A stretch of 64,000 nucleotides of DNA from Stagnihabitans sp038231395 (GCA_038231395.1 JBBRLL010000011.1:1-64000); one strand, 5' to 3'; positions 17,420 to 26,321 are shown, counted from the first letter of the stretch. Numbers and translations: made by a program. Notes: generated by a model from the letters alone, not told the origin.

Positions 17420-18037
17420 TCAATCGCCCAGCCGCTGGAAGCTGCCGCGGATGTCGGGGCCAGTGCCAAGCCAGGCTTTGATGGTGGCGGTGACGTGGGC
17501 CGTGATCTCTGACTTCTGGGTTACTCCGTTGGCCCGCAACTGCCGCATCTTTTCGCCCGACCACGCCGGAAGATCGGCGATGATATGGGTTGGCCCTGCC
17601 AGAACCTGACCGGATTTGGCCTCGACGGCGGTGATGTCAAACTGGATGTTGTGAACCCCTGAGTCGCTCAACTGCGTCTCAGCTTCAATGGTCAGCGCGT
17701 GGAAGCGGGTCACCTGAACCTTCAGGACGACGGCAAACGGACCTTTCAGGTCAGTAACCCCGGCGGCAATCGCGTCGTGCATGATCGTGGCCACCTGAGA
17801 ATGACGATCCCCGGACTTGTCATCCTCGCGCCAGACGATGTCAGCATGCGGAATGATCGTATGCGCTTCCGAGACGGTCAGACTTTGCGGCACATCGACC
17901 TGAACCGAAGTTACATGCCAGCTTCGGGTCATCTGGGACGGCAGTTGAGCCGGAAAGGCGGTAAAATAGGTGCCGACGCAGGCCGACAGCGAAAGCGATG
18001 CGGCGGACAGCAGGAACAGGCGGCGCGACAGGGACAT
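17420..18037 (-). CDS. Predicted lipoprotein, unknown function
   Basis: The 205-residue protein begins MSLSRRLFLLSAASLSLSAC, a lipoprotein signal with Arg pair and lipobox ending at Cys20. The mature domain is a mixed alpha/beta sequence (VQVDVPQSLTVSEAH, ADIVWREDD, FDITAVEAKSGQVLAGP) reminiscent of small envelope proteins with a beta-rich fold. I cannot assign it to a named family. AGGAG lies about 6 bases before the ATG. It stands alone between aroB and cysS. Confidence 0.75.
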   Translation of the reverse strand: MSLSRRLFLLSAASLSLSACVGTYFTAFPAQLPSQMTRSWHVTSVQVDVPQSLTVSEAHTIIPHADIVWREDDKSGDRHSQVATIMHDAIAAGVTDLKGPFAVVLKVQVTRFHALTIEAETQLSDSGVHNIQFDITAVEAKSGQVLAGPTHIIADLPAWSGEKMRQLRANGVTQKSEITAHVTATIKAWLGTGPDIRGSFQRLGD

Positions 18038-18253
18038 GAGTTGGCTCCTTAAGTTTTGCCAAACCTACCGCCCGATTGTGGCGCAACTTCGGCGAAAAAC
18101 GCGTGGAATTGGGTGATTGTTGCGAGAATAGCGTATAGAAATTGAGCGATTGAACCCGGTAAAGCTGACATCCGGGGTTGGGCGGTTGCATGATCGGCGC
18201 CAATGAGGCGGTCTGCGCAACCAGCGGGCACCAACCTTTCTAGCGGGCCAAGC

Positions 18254-19363
18254 TTACTGGGCCAGCGCGTCGTGCAGCAGCTTTTCCACCATGGCAGGCG
18301 GCACATCTTCGGCCACAAAGGCCTCACCAATCCCGCGGGACAGAACGAACCGCAGCCTGCCGTCGATGACCTTCTTGTCCTGCCCCATCAGGGCCACCAA
18401 AGCCGCAGGCCCCGGCAGATCGCCCGCAATGTCGGACAGGTCAGTCTTCAGGCCCATCGCTTTCAGATGAGCGCGCACCCGGCTGGGGGCTTCCTGCGCA
18501 CAAAAGCCAAGGCGCTGGCTGAGTTCAAAGGCCAAGGCGCAGCCAATCGCCACCCCCTCGCCGTGCAAAAGCCTATCAGAGTAGCCGGTGGCCTTTTCCA
18601 GCGCATGACAAAACGTGTGGCCAAGGTTCAACAGGGCGCGCTCGCCTTCTTCGGTTTCATCGCGCTCGACAATTCCGGCTTTCATCTCGACCGCGCGGGT
18701 GACGGCTTGCAGGATCACGGTATGGTCAAAGCGGGCCAAAGCGGGGCCGTTCACTTCCAGGTAGTCAAAGAACGCGGCATCGCCGAGCAGGCCGTATTTC
18801 ACCACCTCCCCATAGCCCGACAGAAGTTCACGCGCGGGCAAGGTGTCCAGCACGCCAATGTCGGCCAGAACCAGCGCGGGTTGGTGAAACGCGCCGATCA
18901 GGTTTTTGCCGTGGGTGGAGTTGATGCCGGTCTTGCCGCCAACCGATGAGTCCACCTGCGCCAGCAAGGTCGTCGGCACCTGCACAAACCGCACCCCGCG
19001 TCGCAGAACGGCGCCGGCAAACCCCACAAGGTCGCCCACCACGCCGCCACCAAGCGCAATGACGATGTCGCGCCGTTCCACTTTCTGGTCCAGCAGCCAC
19101 TCCACCGTGCGGGAAAATTGCGGCCAGCCTTTGGTGCTTTCGCCCGGCGGCAGCGCCAAGGCGGTGGCTGCGATGCCAGCCGATGCCAAAGCCTCCAACA
19201 CGGCGGGCAGATGGGTTGCAGCTACGGTTTCATCGGTGACAATCGCCACCCTTTTGCGGCGCAGCAAAGGGGCAATTTCGCTGCCAATTCGGGCCAGCAG
19301 ACCCTCACCGATGCGCACCTCATACGAGCGTGCGCCAAGGTTCACCGGAACCACATTGACCAT
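18254..19363 (-). CDS. aroB: 3-Dehydroquinate synthase
   Basis: The 369-residue shikimate-pathway enzyme converts DAHP to 3-dehydroquinate with NAD+ and a divalent metal. Visible are the NAD-binding ALGGGVVGDLVGF, PTTLLAQVDSSVGGKTGIN, ERDETEEGERALLNLGHTFCHALE with metal-binding Glu/His, and HGEGVAIG. The ATG directly abuts the TAG of aroK (TAGATG at the junction), so aroK-aroB is one translationally linked operon for adjacent branches of the pathway. Confidence 0.96.
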   Translation of the reverse strand: MVNVVPVNLGARSYEVRIGEGLLARIGSEIAPLLRRKRVAIVTDETVAATHLPAVLEALASAGIAATALALPPGESTKGWPQFSRTVEWLLDQKVERRDIVIALGGGVVGDLVGFAGAVLRRGVRFVQVPTTLLAQVDSSVGGKTGINSTHGKNLIGAFHQPALVLADIGVLDTLPARELLSGYGEVVKYGLLGDAAFFDYLEVNGPALARFDHTVILQAVTRAVEMKAGIVERDETEEGERALLNLGHTFCHALEKATGYSDRLLHGEGVAIGCALAFELSQRLGFCAQEAPSRVRAHLKAMGLKTDLSDIAGDLPGPAALVALMGQDKKVIDGRLRFVLSRGIGEAFVAEDVPPAMVEKLLHDALAQ

Positions 19364-20011
19364 CTAAAGCGTCTCCATCGCGTCAGGCCCGATCACGCCA
19401 AGCCCGATCACGTCAGGCCCGATCACGCCGGGCCCTTGCTCATCGGCCCCGATCCCAGCAGACCCTTTCTCATCGGCCCCAATCACATCAGGCCGGGTGC
19501 CCAGTGCGCGGGCCACCCTTTCGGCCATCGCCTCCACCGTCAGGTCAGCCGCCGATTCCACCGTCAGATCGGCGCGGGCATAGGCGGGAAGGCGGGTTTC
19601 GTACAGCGCCTTCAGCGTCTCGCGCGGGTTGGGGGTGCGCAACAAGGGGCGCGTCGACTTGTGGCGCACCCTTTGCCACAAAATATCCAGATCAGCACGC
19701 AGCCAGACCGAAACGCCCGCCTCATGGATCAGCCTGCGGTTTGCCTCGGCCAGAAACGCGCCACCGCCCGTGGACAGCACGCAAGGCGCGCCATGCAACA
19801 ACCGGTTCAGCACCTCGGTTTCGCGGGCCCGGAAAAACGCCTCTCCGTCACGTTCAAATATTTCGGCAATCGAGCGGTTGGCGGCAATGATGATTTCTTC
19901 GTCCGAATCGACGAACGGAACCGCCAAAAGCCGCGCCAAAGCGGTGCCCACAGCGGTTTTACCCGCCCCCATCATGCCCACCAGCACCACGGTTTTCTTC
20001 AAGCGCTGCAT
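19364..20011 (-). CDS. aroK: Shikimate kinase with repetitive C-terminal tail
   Basis: The 215-residue kinase phosphorylates shikimate at O3. The P-loop GMMGAGKT is at 12-19, followed by the shikimate-binding VDSD and FRARE, the STGGG motif near 78-82, and lid residues in RPLL. Typical AroK is about 170-190 residues. Here the last ~40 residues are low-complexity repeats of a GVIGPD-like unit (also GADEKG/GADEQG), encoded by short GC-rich near-repeats at about 19370-19500. The tail is probably dispensable and arose by slippage. The gene is directly joined to aroB. Confidence 0.95.
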   Translation of the reverse strand: MQRLKKTVVLVGMMGAGKTAVGTALARLLAVPFVDSDEEIIIAANRSIAEIFERDGEAFFRARETEVLNRLLHGAPCVLSTGGGAFLAEANRRLIHEAGVSVWLRADLDILWQRVRHKSTRPLLRTPNPRETLKALYETRLPAYARADLTVESAADLTVEAMAERVARALGTRPDVIGADEKGSAGIGADEQGPGVIGPDVIGLGVIGPDAMETL

Positions 20012-20196
20012 CAGACCGGTCCGTTCTGCCCTTTCACTGGTCGCAGGGGCAGGTTAATGCCGCCATGCAACCCAACTTTGTGTCCTGAATGGCGTGAAGT
20101 TGCGACAAATGCCATATATATTCGCAAGGTCAGATCAAGGTCCCGTCGGAGGGCTGCGGTCAGATGCAGGAACAGGCAAAACGAAGGACGATCCTG

Positions 20197-20331
20197 ATGG
20201 GACGACTGATCATGGCGGTACTGGTGCTGGCACTTCTGGGCTTTGCGGCATTGGTGGCCTATGCCTATGTGGCGGATCTGTCGCCCGTACAGGGTGAGGT
20301 GAAAGTGCCGGTGACGCTGCATGGCAATTAA
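20197..20331 (+). CDS. Small single-pass membrane protein, 44 residues
   Basis: An ATG at 20197 with AAGGA 8 bases upstream opens a 44-residue protein: MGRLI, one hydrophobic helix (about residues 5-25, MAVLVLALLGFAALVAYAYV) and a short periplasmic-looking tail (ADLSPVQGEVKVPVTLHGN). Its stop overlaps the start of the next gene by 11 bases, implying coupled translation with the secreted 535-residue protein and then xerD. I do not recognise the family. The clear ribosome binding site and overlap argue that it is real. Confidence 0.65.
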   Translation: MGRLIMAVLVLALLGFAALVAYAYVADLSPVQGEVKVPVTLHGN

Positions 20332-21928
20332 TCGAAACGTATTTTTGGTGCTTTTGGCTTTGGCTTCAGTTTCCGCGCCGTTGGGTGTCAGGGCCGAACA
20401 AAAGCCATCAGTTGCTGCGACAGTTCCACCGACAGTTCCTGTGGCGCCACCTTCGGCAGCCCCCCTCTCTGCCATCGACTGGCTGAGCAAATCTTTGGTC
20501 ACCCCTGCGGCGATGCCGATCCCGGTTGAGCCGCCGGTGACGCCGCAAAGTGCCAGCCCCGATAGCGTGACGGTGCAAACCTTGGGGGTTGAAACCACCG
20601 ATTCTCTGGGCGTGTTGCCGCCTGCCGTGACCGGACTGGCGCAAGCCTTTTGGGGACCCGCGAAGCTGGAGGATATCGAAAGGCTTTTGGCACAGGACAA
20701 CCGGCAGGACCTGCCTGCCCTGCAAGGCCTGATGCTGACGCTTTTGTTGGCAGAGGCTGATCCGCCCAGTGATATGCCCGCTGGTGAGGCGCTGTTCCTC
20801 GCCCGTGTCGACAAGCTGATGGAAATTGGCGCGCTCGATCAGGCCCGCGCTTTGCTGGATACGGCCGGCGCTGCGCGTTCACCCGAGATTTTCAGGCGCT
20901 ATTTCGACGTGGCCCTGCTGATCGGGGACGAGGACCGCGCCTGTGCCGCACTCAAGGCCACGCCGGGTCTGGCCCCTGCCCTGCCCACCCGGATTTTCTG
21001 CCTTGCCCGCTCCGGTGATTTTGATACGGCGCAACTGACGCTGGACACGGCCAAGGCGCTTGGCACCGTCTCAACTGACGAAGCGGCCCTTTTGGCGCGG
21101 TTCATGGACCCTGGTCTGGATGAAACCGGCATCACGCCCCTGATGCCAAGCCCGGTGACCCCGCTGATCTTCCGCATCTATGAGGCGATTGGCGAGCCTT
21201 TGCCCGACACCTCGCTGCCGATTGCCTTCACCTACGCCGACCTGTCCGACCATGCCGGATGGAAGGGGCAGCTTGATGCGGTGGAGCGGTTGGCGCGGGC
21301 CGGATCGGTGGCCCCCAACCTGTTGTTGGGTCTTTACACCCAGCAAAAACCAGCGGCCTCGGGCGGGGTCTGGGACCGGGTTGCAGCGTTTCAGGCCTTT
21401 GACAAAGCGATGACCTCAAAAGACCCCAAAACCATTGCGCGCACTTTGCCGCAGGCCTGGGCGATGATGAAGGACGCGCAGCTTGAAGTGCCCTTTGCAG
21501 CGCTTTACGGTGCCGAACTGGCCAAACTGACCCTGTCAGGCGACAGCGCAAAGGTGGCGCGCACGGTGATCTTGCTGTCGCCGGAGTATCAGGAACTCAC
21601 CAAAACCCTGCAATCCAGCGACCCAAGCGGCGGCTTCCTTCTGGCCGTAGCGCGCGGCGATCTGGCCAATGTGCCGCCCTTGACCGATTTGGGCACCGCG
21701 ATTGCTGCGGCCTACACTGCGCCAATGATCCCATCCGATATCCAGACTTTGCTGGATCAGGGCCGGATGGGCGAGGCGATCCTGCAAGCCATCACCCTGT
21801 TGCGTCAGGGTCAGGCGGGCGATCTGCGCGCGGTGACCGAGGGGCTTTCGGTTGTGCGCAAGGTGGGGCTGGAGGATGTCTCGCGCCGCGCTGCCCTGCA
21901 AATGCTGCTGTTGGATCGTCGCGGCTGA
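20321..21928 (+). CDS. Secreted alanine-rich protein with alpha-solenoid character, unknown function
   Basis: The 535-residue protein has a signal peptide (cleavage near VRA at residue 25), a proline-rich linker to about residue 75, then a long, mostly helical domain rich in Ala, Leu and Asp. Recurring patterns (ALDQARALLDTAGA, RACAALKATPG, GRMGEAILQAITLL) look like degenerate TPR/Sel1-type helix pairs. This suggests a periplasmic scaffold or protein-protein interaction role. It overlaps the small membrane protein upstream by 11 bases and the xerD start downstream by 1 base. No family name can be given from sequence alone. Confidence 0.8.
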   Translation: MAINRNVFLVLLALASVSAPLGVRAEQKPSVAATVPPTVPVAPPSAAPLSAIDWLSKSLVTPAAMPIPVEPPVTPQSASPDSVTVQTLGVETTDSLGVLPPAVTGLAQAFWGPAKLEDIERLLAQDNRQDLPALQGLMLTLLLAEADPPSDMPAGEALFLARVDKLMEIGALDQARALLDTAGAARSPEIFRRYFDVALLIGDEDRACAALKATPGLAPALPTRIFCLARSGDFDTAQLTLDTAKALGTVSTDEAALLARFMDPGLDETGITPLMPSPVTPLIFRIYEAIGEPLPDTSLPIAFTYADLSDHAGWKGQLDAVERLARAGSVAPNLLLGLYTQQKPAASGGVWDRVAAFQAFDKAMTSKDPKTIARTLPQAWAMMKDAQLEVPFAALYGAELAKLTLSGDSAKVARTVILLSPEYQELTKTLQSSDPSGGFLLAVARGDLANVPPLTDLGTAIAAAYTAPMIPSDIQTLLDQGRMGEAILQAITLLRQGQAGDLRAVTEGLSVVRKVGLEDVSRRAALQMLLLDRRG

Positions 21929-23031
21929 TGTCACCCGAAAGTCAGCGCTGGATTTCGACCTTCCTGCAAGCGCATGCCGCTGAGCATAGCGCCGCGCGCA
22001 ACACGCAGGAAGCCTATGGCCGCGACCTGTTGGCCTTTGCGGCCTTTCTGGACCCACGCCCCTTGGCCGATGCCGATCGTGCCGACGTTGAAGACTACTT
22101 TGTGGCCTGTGAGGCTGAGGGCCTGTCCAAATCCACCCGCGCCCGTCGCTTGTCAGCCATCAAGCAACTTTATCGTTTCGCGCATGAGGAGGGCTGGCGC
22201 ACTGACAATCCCGCCGTGCAGATCGCGGGCCCCGGGGCCTCGCGTCACCTGCCCAAAGTCCTGTCCGAAGACGAGGTGAACCGCCTTTTGCAGGCAGCCA
22301 GCCTGACCGGTCGCAGCCCACGCGAAAAGCAGCGCAACCTGCTGCTGATGGAGATGTTGTACGCGACCGGCCTGCGGGTCACCGAACTGGTCGAACTGCC
22401 CCTGTCCACCGTCCGCGGCGACCCCCGCATGATCCTTGTGAGGGGAAAAGGCGACAAGGAACGCATGGCCCCCTTGTCAGAACCCGCCCGCACGGCGCTG
22501 GTGTCATGGCTGAAACGGCGCGATGCCGAGGAAGATGCCGCCCGCAAAGATGGCAAACCGGCGAACCGCCACCTGTTTCCCGGCAGCGGGGCAGATGGCC
22601 ATCTGACCCGTCAGCAATTTCACGGGCTGGTCAAGGATATGGCGATCCGGGCCAACCTTGACCCCGCCCGCGTTTCGCCGCACGTTCTGCGCCATGCCTT
22701 TGCCACCCATCTTCTGGCCCATGGCGCCGATCTTCGGGTGATCCAGACGCTTCTGGGCCATGCCGATCTTTCAACGACCGAGATCTACACCCATGTTCTG
22801 GAAGATCAGTTGAAGGATCTGGTGTTGAACCATCATCCGCTATCGACCCACGCCAAGACCACCAGACGGGCCGCTGTCGCGCAAAAGCCGACAAATGATC
22901 TTGTTGAAGATCATGCGACCCCTTCCGCCCCCGATGCGGCACCAGGTTTCGAAGCCAACGCGGGCATGACGTTCGCCGACAGTCTCCCCGCAAAGACCCG
23001 CCAGCAGACCCAACAAAAGACCCGAGGATAG
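21928..23031 (+). CDS. xerD: Site-specific tyrosine recombinase XerD-like
   Basis: The 367-residue protein has an N-terminal SAM-like core-binding domain (about 8-90) and a catalytic domain with Arg150 (GLRVTEL), the Lys of RGKGDKERM, His252 and Arg255 (HVLRHAF), His278 (GHADLS) and nucleophile Tyr287 (IYTH). XerC/XerD resolve chromosome dimers at dif with FtsK. The end of the core (LNHHPLS) is XerD-like. Unusually, about 60 extra residues follow (to 367), Ala/Thr/Gln-rich and probably disordered, whereas XerD is normally about 300 residues. It starts on the last base of the preceding gene and is followed after 1 base by the CNNM-like gene. Confidence 0.9.
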   Translation: MSPESQRWISTFLQAHAAEHSAARNTQEAYGRDLLAFAAFLDPRPLADADRADVEDYFVACEAEGLSKSTRARRLSAIKQLYRFAHEEGWRTDNPAVQIAGPGASRHLPKVLSEDEVNRLLQAASLTGRSPREKQRNLLLMEMLYATGLRVTELVELPLSTVRGDPRMILVRGKGDKERMAPLSEPARTALVSWLKRRDAEEDAARKDGKPANRHLFPGSGADGHLTRQQFHGLVKDMAIRANLDPARVSPHVLRHAFATHLLAHGADLRVIQTLLGHADLSTTEIYTHVLEDQLKDLVLNHHPLSTHAKTTRRAAVAQKPTNDLVEDHATPSAPDAAPGFEANAGMTFADSLPAKTRQQTQQKTRG

Positions 23032-23032
23032 A

Positions 23033-24337
23033 ATGGACTGGATCGCCGCCCACGCTGCAATCGTGCTGACCGGACTTGCCGTTGCAGCCCTTCTCTTGCT
23101 GTCCGCCTTCTTTTCCGGCTCTGAAACCGCCCTGACAGCCGCATCGCGTGGGGTGCTGAAAGCGCAGGCCGACAAAGGCTCTCGTGGGGCAAAAGCGGCA
23201 CTGGACATAACGGAAGATAACGAGCGGATGATTGGCGCTTTGCTTCTTGGCAACAACGTCGCCAATATCCTGTCCGCGTCTTTGACCACCGCGCTTCTGA
23301 CCGACCTGTTCGGCGTCAACGGCGTGGCGATTGCCACCGTCGGCGTCACCATCATGGTGCTGGTCTTTGCCGAGGTCTTGCCCAAGACCGTGGCCATCAT
23401 GCACCCGGTCCCGTTCGCCATCCGCGTCGGCCCGGCGATCAAACTGCTGATCACGGTGTTCACCCCGGTGGTTTCCACCGTCCGCGCCTTTGTACGTGGC
23501 ATCCTGCGCCTGTTCGGCATGCGCACCGACCCCAACCGCCATTTCCTTGCGTTGCGGGAGGAAATTGCCGGGGCAATCTCGCTTGGTCATTCCGAAGGTG
23601 CGGTGGAGAAAGAGGACCGTGACCGCCTGCTTGGCGCTTTGGACCTGTCCGACCGGACTGTGGATGAAATCATGCGCCACCGCCGCGAAACCGAAATGAT
23701 CGACGCCGACCTTTCGCCCGAAGAAATCGTCAGCCGGGTTCTGGCATCTTCACACTCCCGCCTGCCCGTTTACCGGGGCAGCGACGAAAACATTCTGGGG
23801 GTGATCCATGCCAAGGACCTGTTGCGCGAGGTGGAGCGTTTGGACCACATCCACGACAGCCACGAAAAGGCGATGGCGGGCCTCGACATCGTCAAAGTGT
23901 CGATGAAACCCTATTTCATCCCCGACACCACCACGCTGGACGAACAGATGCGAGAGTTTCTCAAACGCCGCACCCATTTCGCGCTCGTGGTCGACGAATA
24001 CGGCACCTTGCAAGGCCTGATCACTTTGGAAGACATCCTTGAGGAAATCGTGGGTGAAATCACCGACGAATTTGACGTGGTCGACAAGACCAACGCGTTA
24101 AAACGGGCCGAGGATGGCAGCTATCTCGTCGAAGGTGCGATGACGATCCGCGACCTGAACCGCGCGACGGACTGGGCCTTGCCCGATGACGAGGCCAATA
24201 CCGTGGCCGGTCTGGTGATCCACGAGGCGCAGATGATCCCGGCGCCGGGTCAAGCGTTTTCGTTTCACGGCTTTCGGTTTGAGGTGGTCACCCGCCGCGA
24301 AAACCGCATCACGCGGATCAAGGTGCGCAAACTTTAG
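23033..24337 (+). CDS. CNNM/CorC (hemolysin-like) membrane protein with CBS pair
   Basis: The 434-residue protein has a DUF21 transmembrane domain (about 10-185, with SAFFSGSETALTAASR and GNNVANILSASL), a pair of CBS domains (about 205-325, including VVDEYGTLQGLITLEDILEEIVGEI) and a C-terminal CorC_HlyC domain (about 345-430). The family is linked to Mg2+/Co2+ efflux and metal homeostasis in the inner membrane. The old name hemolysin is historical. It is the last gene of the 44-residue/535-residue/xerD series, with only one base between xerD and its ATG. Confidence 0.92.
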   Translation: MDWIAAHAAIVLTGLAVAALLLLSAFFSGSETALTAASRGVLKAQADKGSRGAKAALDITEDNERMIGALLLGNNVANILSASLTTALLTDLFGVNGVAIATVGVTIMVLVFAEVLPKTVAIMHPVPFAIRVGPAIKLLITVFTPVVSTVRAFVRGILRLFGMRTDPNRHFLALREEIAGAISLGHSEGAVEKEDRDRLLGALDLSDRTVDEIMRHRRETEMIDADLSPEEIVSRVLASSHSRLPVYRGSDENILGVIHAKDLLREVERLDHIHDSHEKAMAGLDIVKVSMKPYFIPDTTTLDEQMREFLKRRTHFALVVDEYGTLQGLITLEDILEEIVGEITDEFDVVDKTNALKRAEDGSYLVEGAMTIRDLNRATDWALPDDEANTVAGLVIHEAQMIPAPGQAFSFHGFRFEVVTRRENRITRIKVRKL

Positions 24338-24486
24338 GGCCATAGGCTCGGGCAACCTGCCGACCCGAATGGCCCGAAAAACCCGAACGGCGCGCAGCCT
24401 TCGACACATCAATGGTAAATTCTGAACGATCCGGCAGCTTGAACCGACCCGGTTCCAACCCACAAACTCCCGGCCTCGGGCGCACA

Positions 24487-24505
24487 GAATTTTCGCAGAA
24501 AATTC
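24487..24505. repeat. Family B palindrome, single copy
   Basis: GAATTTTCGCAGAAAATTC is a perfect 7-5-7 inverted repeat placed in the gap between the convergent CNNM-like gene and the HerA-like ATPase. Similar sequences are at 37126-37231 and 41070-41088. The stem followed by T-rich arm on both strands could work as a bidirectional terminator. Confidence 0.6.
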
Positions 24506-24523
24506 GAGGGTTCGACAACCGGC

Positions 24524-26101
24524 CTACTTCCCGAACAAGCCGCCCAATATCCCTCTTATCACCGCTTGCCCGCTTCGTGTTCCGATTTGCCGCACAAAGC
24601 TTTTGGCGAAAGCCTCGGTCAGCGAATCTGACCGGCTCGCAGGTGCACGTGGCGCGGGCTGCACAGGTGCCCCCCCGATAGCCCCGCCGCCGATCCGGCG
24701 TGCATTGCTGTAACTGGTCGGTTGCGGTGCATATCCCGGACCCGTGCCCGAAGGTGGCTGCGAAGTATCATGACCGGATTGCGCCGCCTGACTGGTCGCC
24801 GCTTGATTGGCACGCGCCTGCAACCGTTCATAGGCCGAATCACGGTCGACCAACTGCCCGTATTTCGCGCCCATCGGCGAGGCTGCGATGATAGCCGCCC
24901 GCACACCCGGATCAATCGGCCCAAGCTGCGACGAAGGCGGGCGGATTAGCGTGCGCTCCACCACGCCCGGCACACCTTTGTCTTGCAGGAACGACGTGAC
25001 GGCCTCACCGGTACCCACCTCACGGATCGCGGTGGCGGTGTCAAAGGCCGGGTTCGGGCGGTAGGTCTGGGCGGCCTGGGACAGATCTTTTTGATCCTTC
25101 GGCGTAAAGGCCCGCAACCCGTGCTGCACCCGGTTGCCCAGCTGACCCAGAATAACCTCAGGGATATCGGCCGGATTCTGGCTGATGAAATATACCCCAA
25201 CGCCCTTGGACCGGATCAGCCGCGCCACCTGTTCCACCTTGGAAATCAGGGCCTTGGGCGCGTCGGTGAACAGCAAATGCGCCTCGTCAAAAAAGAACAC
25301 CAGCTTGGGCCGGTCAGGATCCCCCACCTCTGGCATCGTCTCAAACAGTTCGGACAGCAGCCATAACAGAAAGGTCGCGTAAAGCTGCGGGCTCAACATC
25401 AGCTTTTCTGCCGACAACAGGTTGATCATCCCGGCCCCATTGGCATCAACCCGCATCAGGTCGGCCAATTCCAGTGCAGGCTCACCGAACATCGACGCCG
25501 CACCCTGATTCTCCAGCACCAGAAGCTGACGTTGGATGGCCGCGACCGAAGTGGGCGACACAAGGCCGTAGGTCTTGGAAATCTCATTGGCATGGTCAGA
25601 GACGAACACCAGCAACGCTTGCAGATCTTTTAGATCCAGCACCGGCAACTGCTGTTCATCGGCCAGACGGAAAACGACGTTCAGCACCCCTTCCTGCGTG
25701 TCATTGAGTTCCAGCATCCGGGCCAACAAAAGCGGCCCCATCTCGGCCACCGTGGCCCGGATCGGATGGCCTTTCTGTCCCCAGATATCCCAGTAAGTCA
25801 CGGGGAAGGTACGGTATTTCAGATCAAACCCGATGGTGGCCGCGCGCTTCATGAAAGCGTCGTGCAGCTTTTGAGCGGGCGAACCAGCAGCCCCAACCCC
25901 CGACAAATCACCCTTTACATCGGCCATGAAGACCGGGACCCCTGCCGCCGAAAACCCCTCGGCCAGCACTTGCAGCGTGACGGTCTTGCCGGTGCCCGTC
26001 GCCCCCGCAATCAGCCCATGCCGGTTGCCGTACTGCAAAAGCAGGTTCTGCGCCTCGGCATAGCTGGCACCACCGCCACCGACAAAGATACTATCCGACA
26101 T
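24524..26101 (-). CDS. HerA-like helicase/ATPase, DUF853 family
   Basis: The 525-residue P-loop ATPase has Walker A GATGTGKT near residue 33-40, Walker B KLVFFFDEAHLLF, and FISQNPADIP typical of HerA/VirB4-related motors. It has a Gly/Pro/Gln-rich linker (about 440-490) and a helical C-terminus (SLTEAFAKSFVRQIG). DUF853 proteins are widespread in proteobacteria with poorly defined roles in DNA or protein translocation. The frame extends 42 codons upstream, but MSDSIFVGGGGASY at 26101 matches the usual start. It appears monocistronic. Confidence 0.9.
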   Translation of the reverse strand: MSDSIFVGGGGASYAEAQNLLLQYGNRHGLIAGATGTGKTVTLQVLAEGFSAAGVPVFMADVKGDLSGVGAAGSPAQKLHDAFMKRAATIGFDLKYRTFPVTYWDIWGQKGHPIRATVAEMGPLLLARMLELNDTQEGVLNVVFRLADEQQLPVLDLKDLQALLVFVSDHANEISKTYGLVSPTSVAAIQRQLLVLENQGAASMFGEPALELADLMRVDANGAGMINLLSAEKLMLSPQLYATFLLWLLSELFETMPEVGDPDRPKLVFFFDEAHLLFTDAPKALISKVEQVARLIRSKGVGVYFISQNPADIPEVILGQLGNRVQHGLRAFTPKDQKDLSQAAQTYRPNPAFDTATAIREVGTGEAVTSFLQDKGVPGVVERTLIRPPSSQLGPIDPGVRAAIIAASPMGAKYGQLVDRDSAYERLQARANQAATSQAAQSGHDTSQPPSGTGPGYAPQPTSYSNARRIGGGAIGGAPVQPAPRAPASRSDSLTEAFAKSFVRQIGTRSGQAVIRGILGGLFGK

Positions 26102-26231
26102 TCCCACGCGTCCCCCACATGTCCCAAGCCTGAGGCTGGGACTATACGCAGGAAGCCTGCCACGGCAATCTTTGGAATCCGCCACAGCGGCAGATTCCGG
26201 CAATAGATTGTTAACCTGGATTTGCAAAAAT

Positions 26232-26321
26232 CAGTTTGTCGGGCCCGTGACCTCCTCCCTGTTGCCGCCCGATGACGTCCTCCCTGTCTGACTGGCCGCG
26301 CCTTCGGGTGCGGCCTTTTTT
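26232..26321 (+). ncRNA. CcsR/cuckoo-like small RNA with CCUCCUCCC loops
   Basis: Within a gene-free gap, CCTCCTCCC (26251-26259) is enclosed by a perfect 6-base stem TCGGGC/GCCCGA (26239-26244 with 26267-26272). A second loop carries GTCCTCCC (26277-26284) between GAC and GTC. A strong terminator (26294-26321) follows. Two anti-Shine-Dalgarno loops plus a terminator is the architecture of the CcsR RNAs of Rhodobacter sphaeroides (stress-induced) and the wider cuckoo RNA family. The 5' end is approximate, and no convincing promoter or the DUF1127 gene often found upstream was seen. Confidence 0.65.
26294..26321 (+). terminator. Rho-independent terminator of the CcsR-like RNA
   Basis: GGCCGC (26294-26299) pairs with GCGGCC (26310-26315) around a 10-base loop containing TTCGGG, followed by six T residues. 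The T tract is on the plus strand only, so it terminates plus-strand transcription although no plus-strand protein gene lies upstream. Confidence 0.8.
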
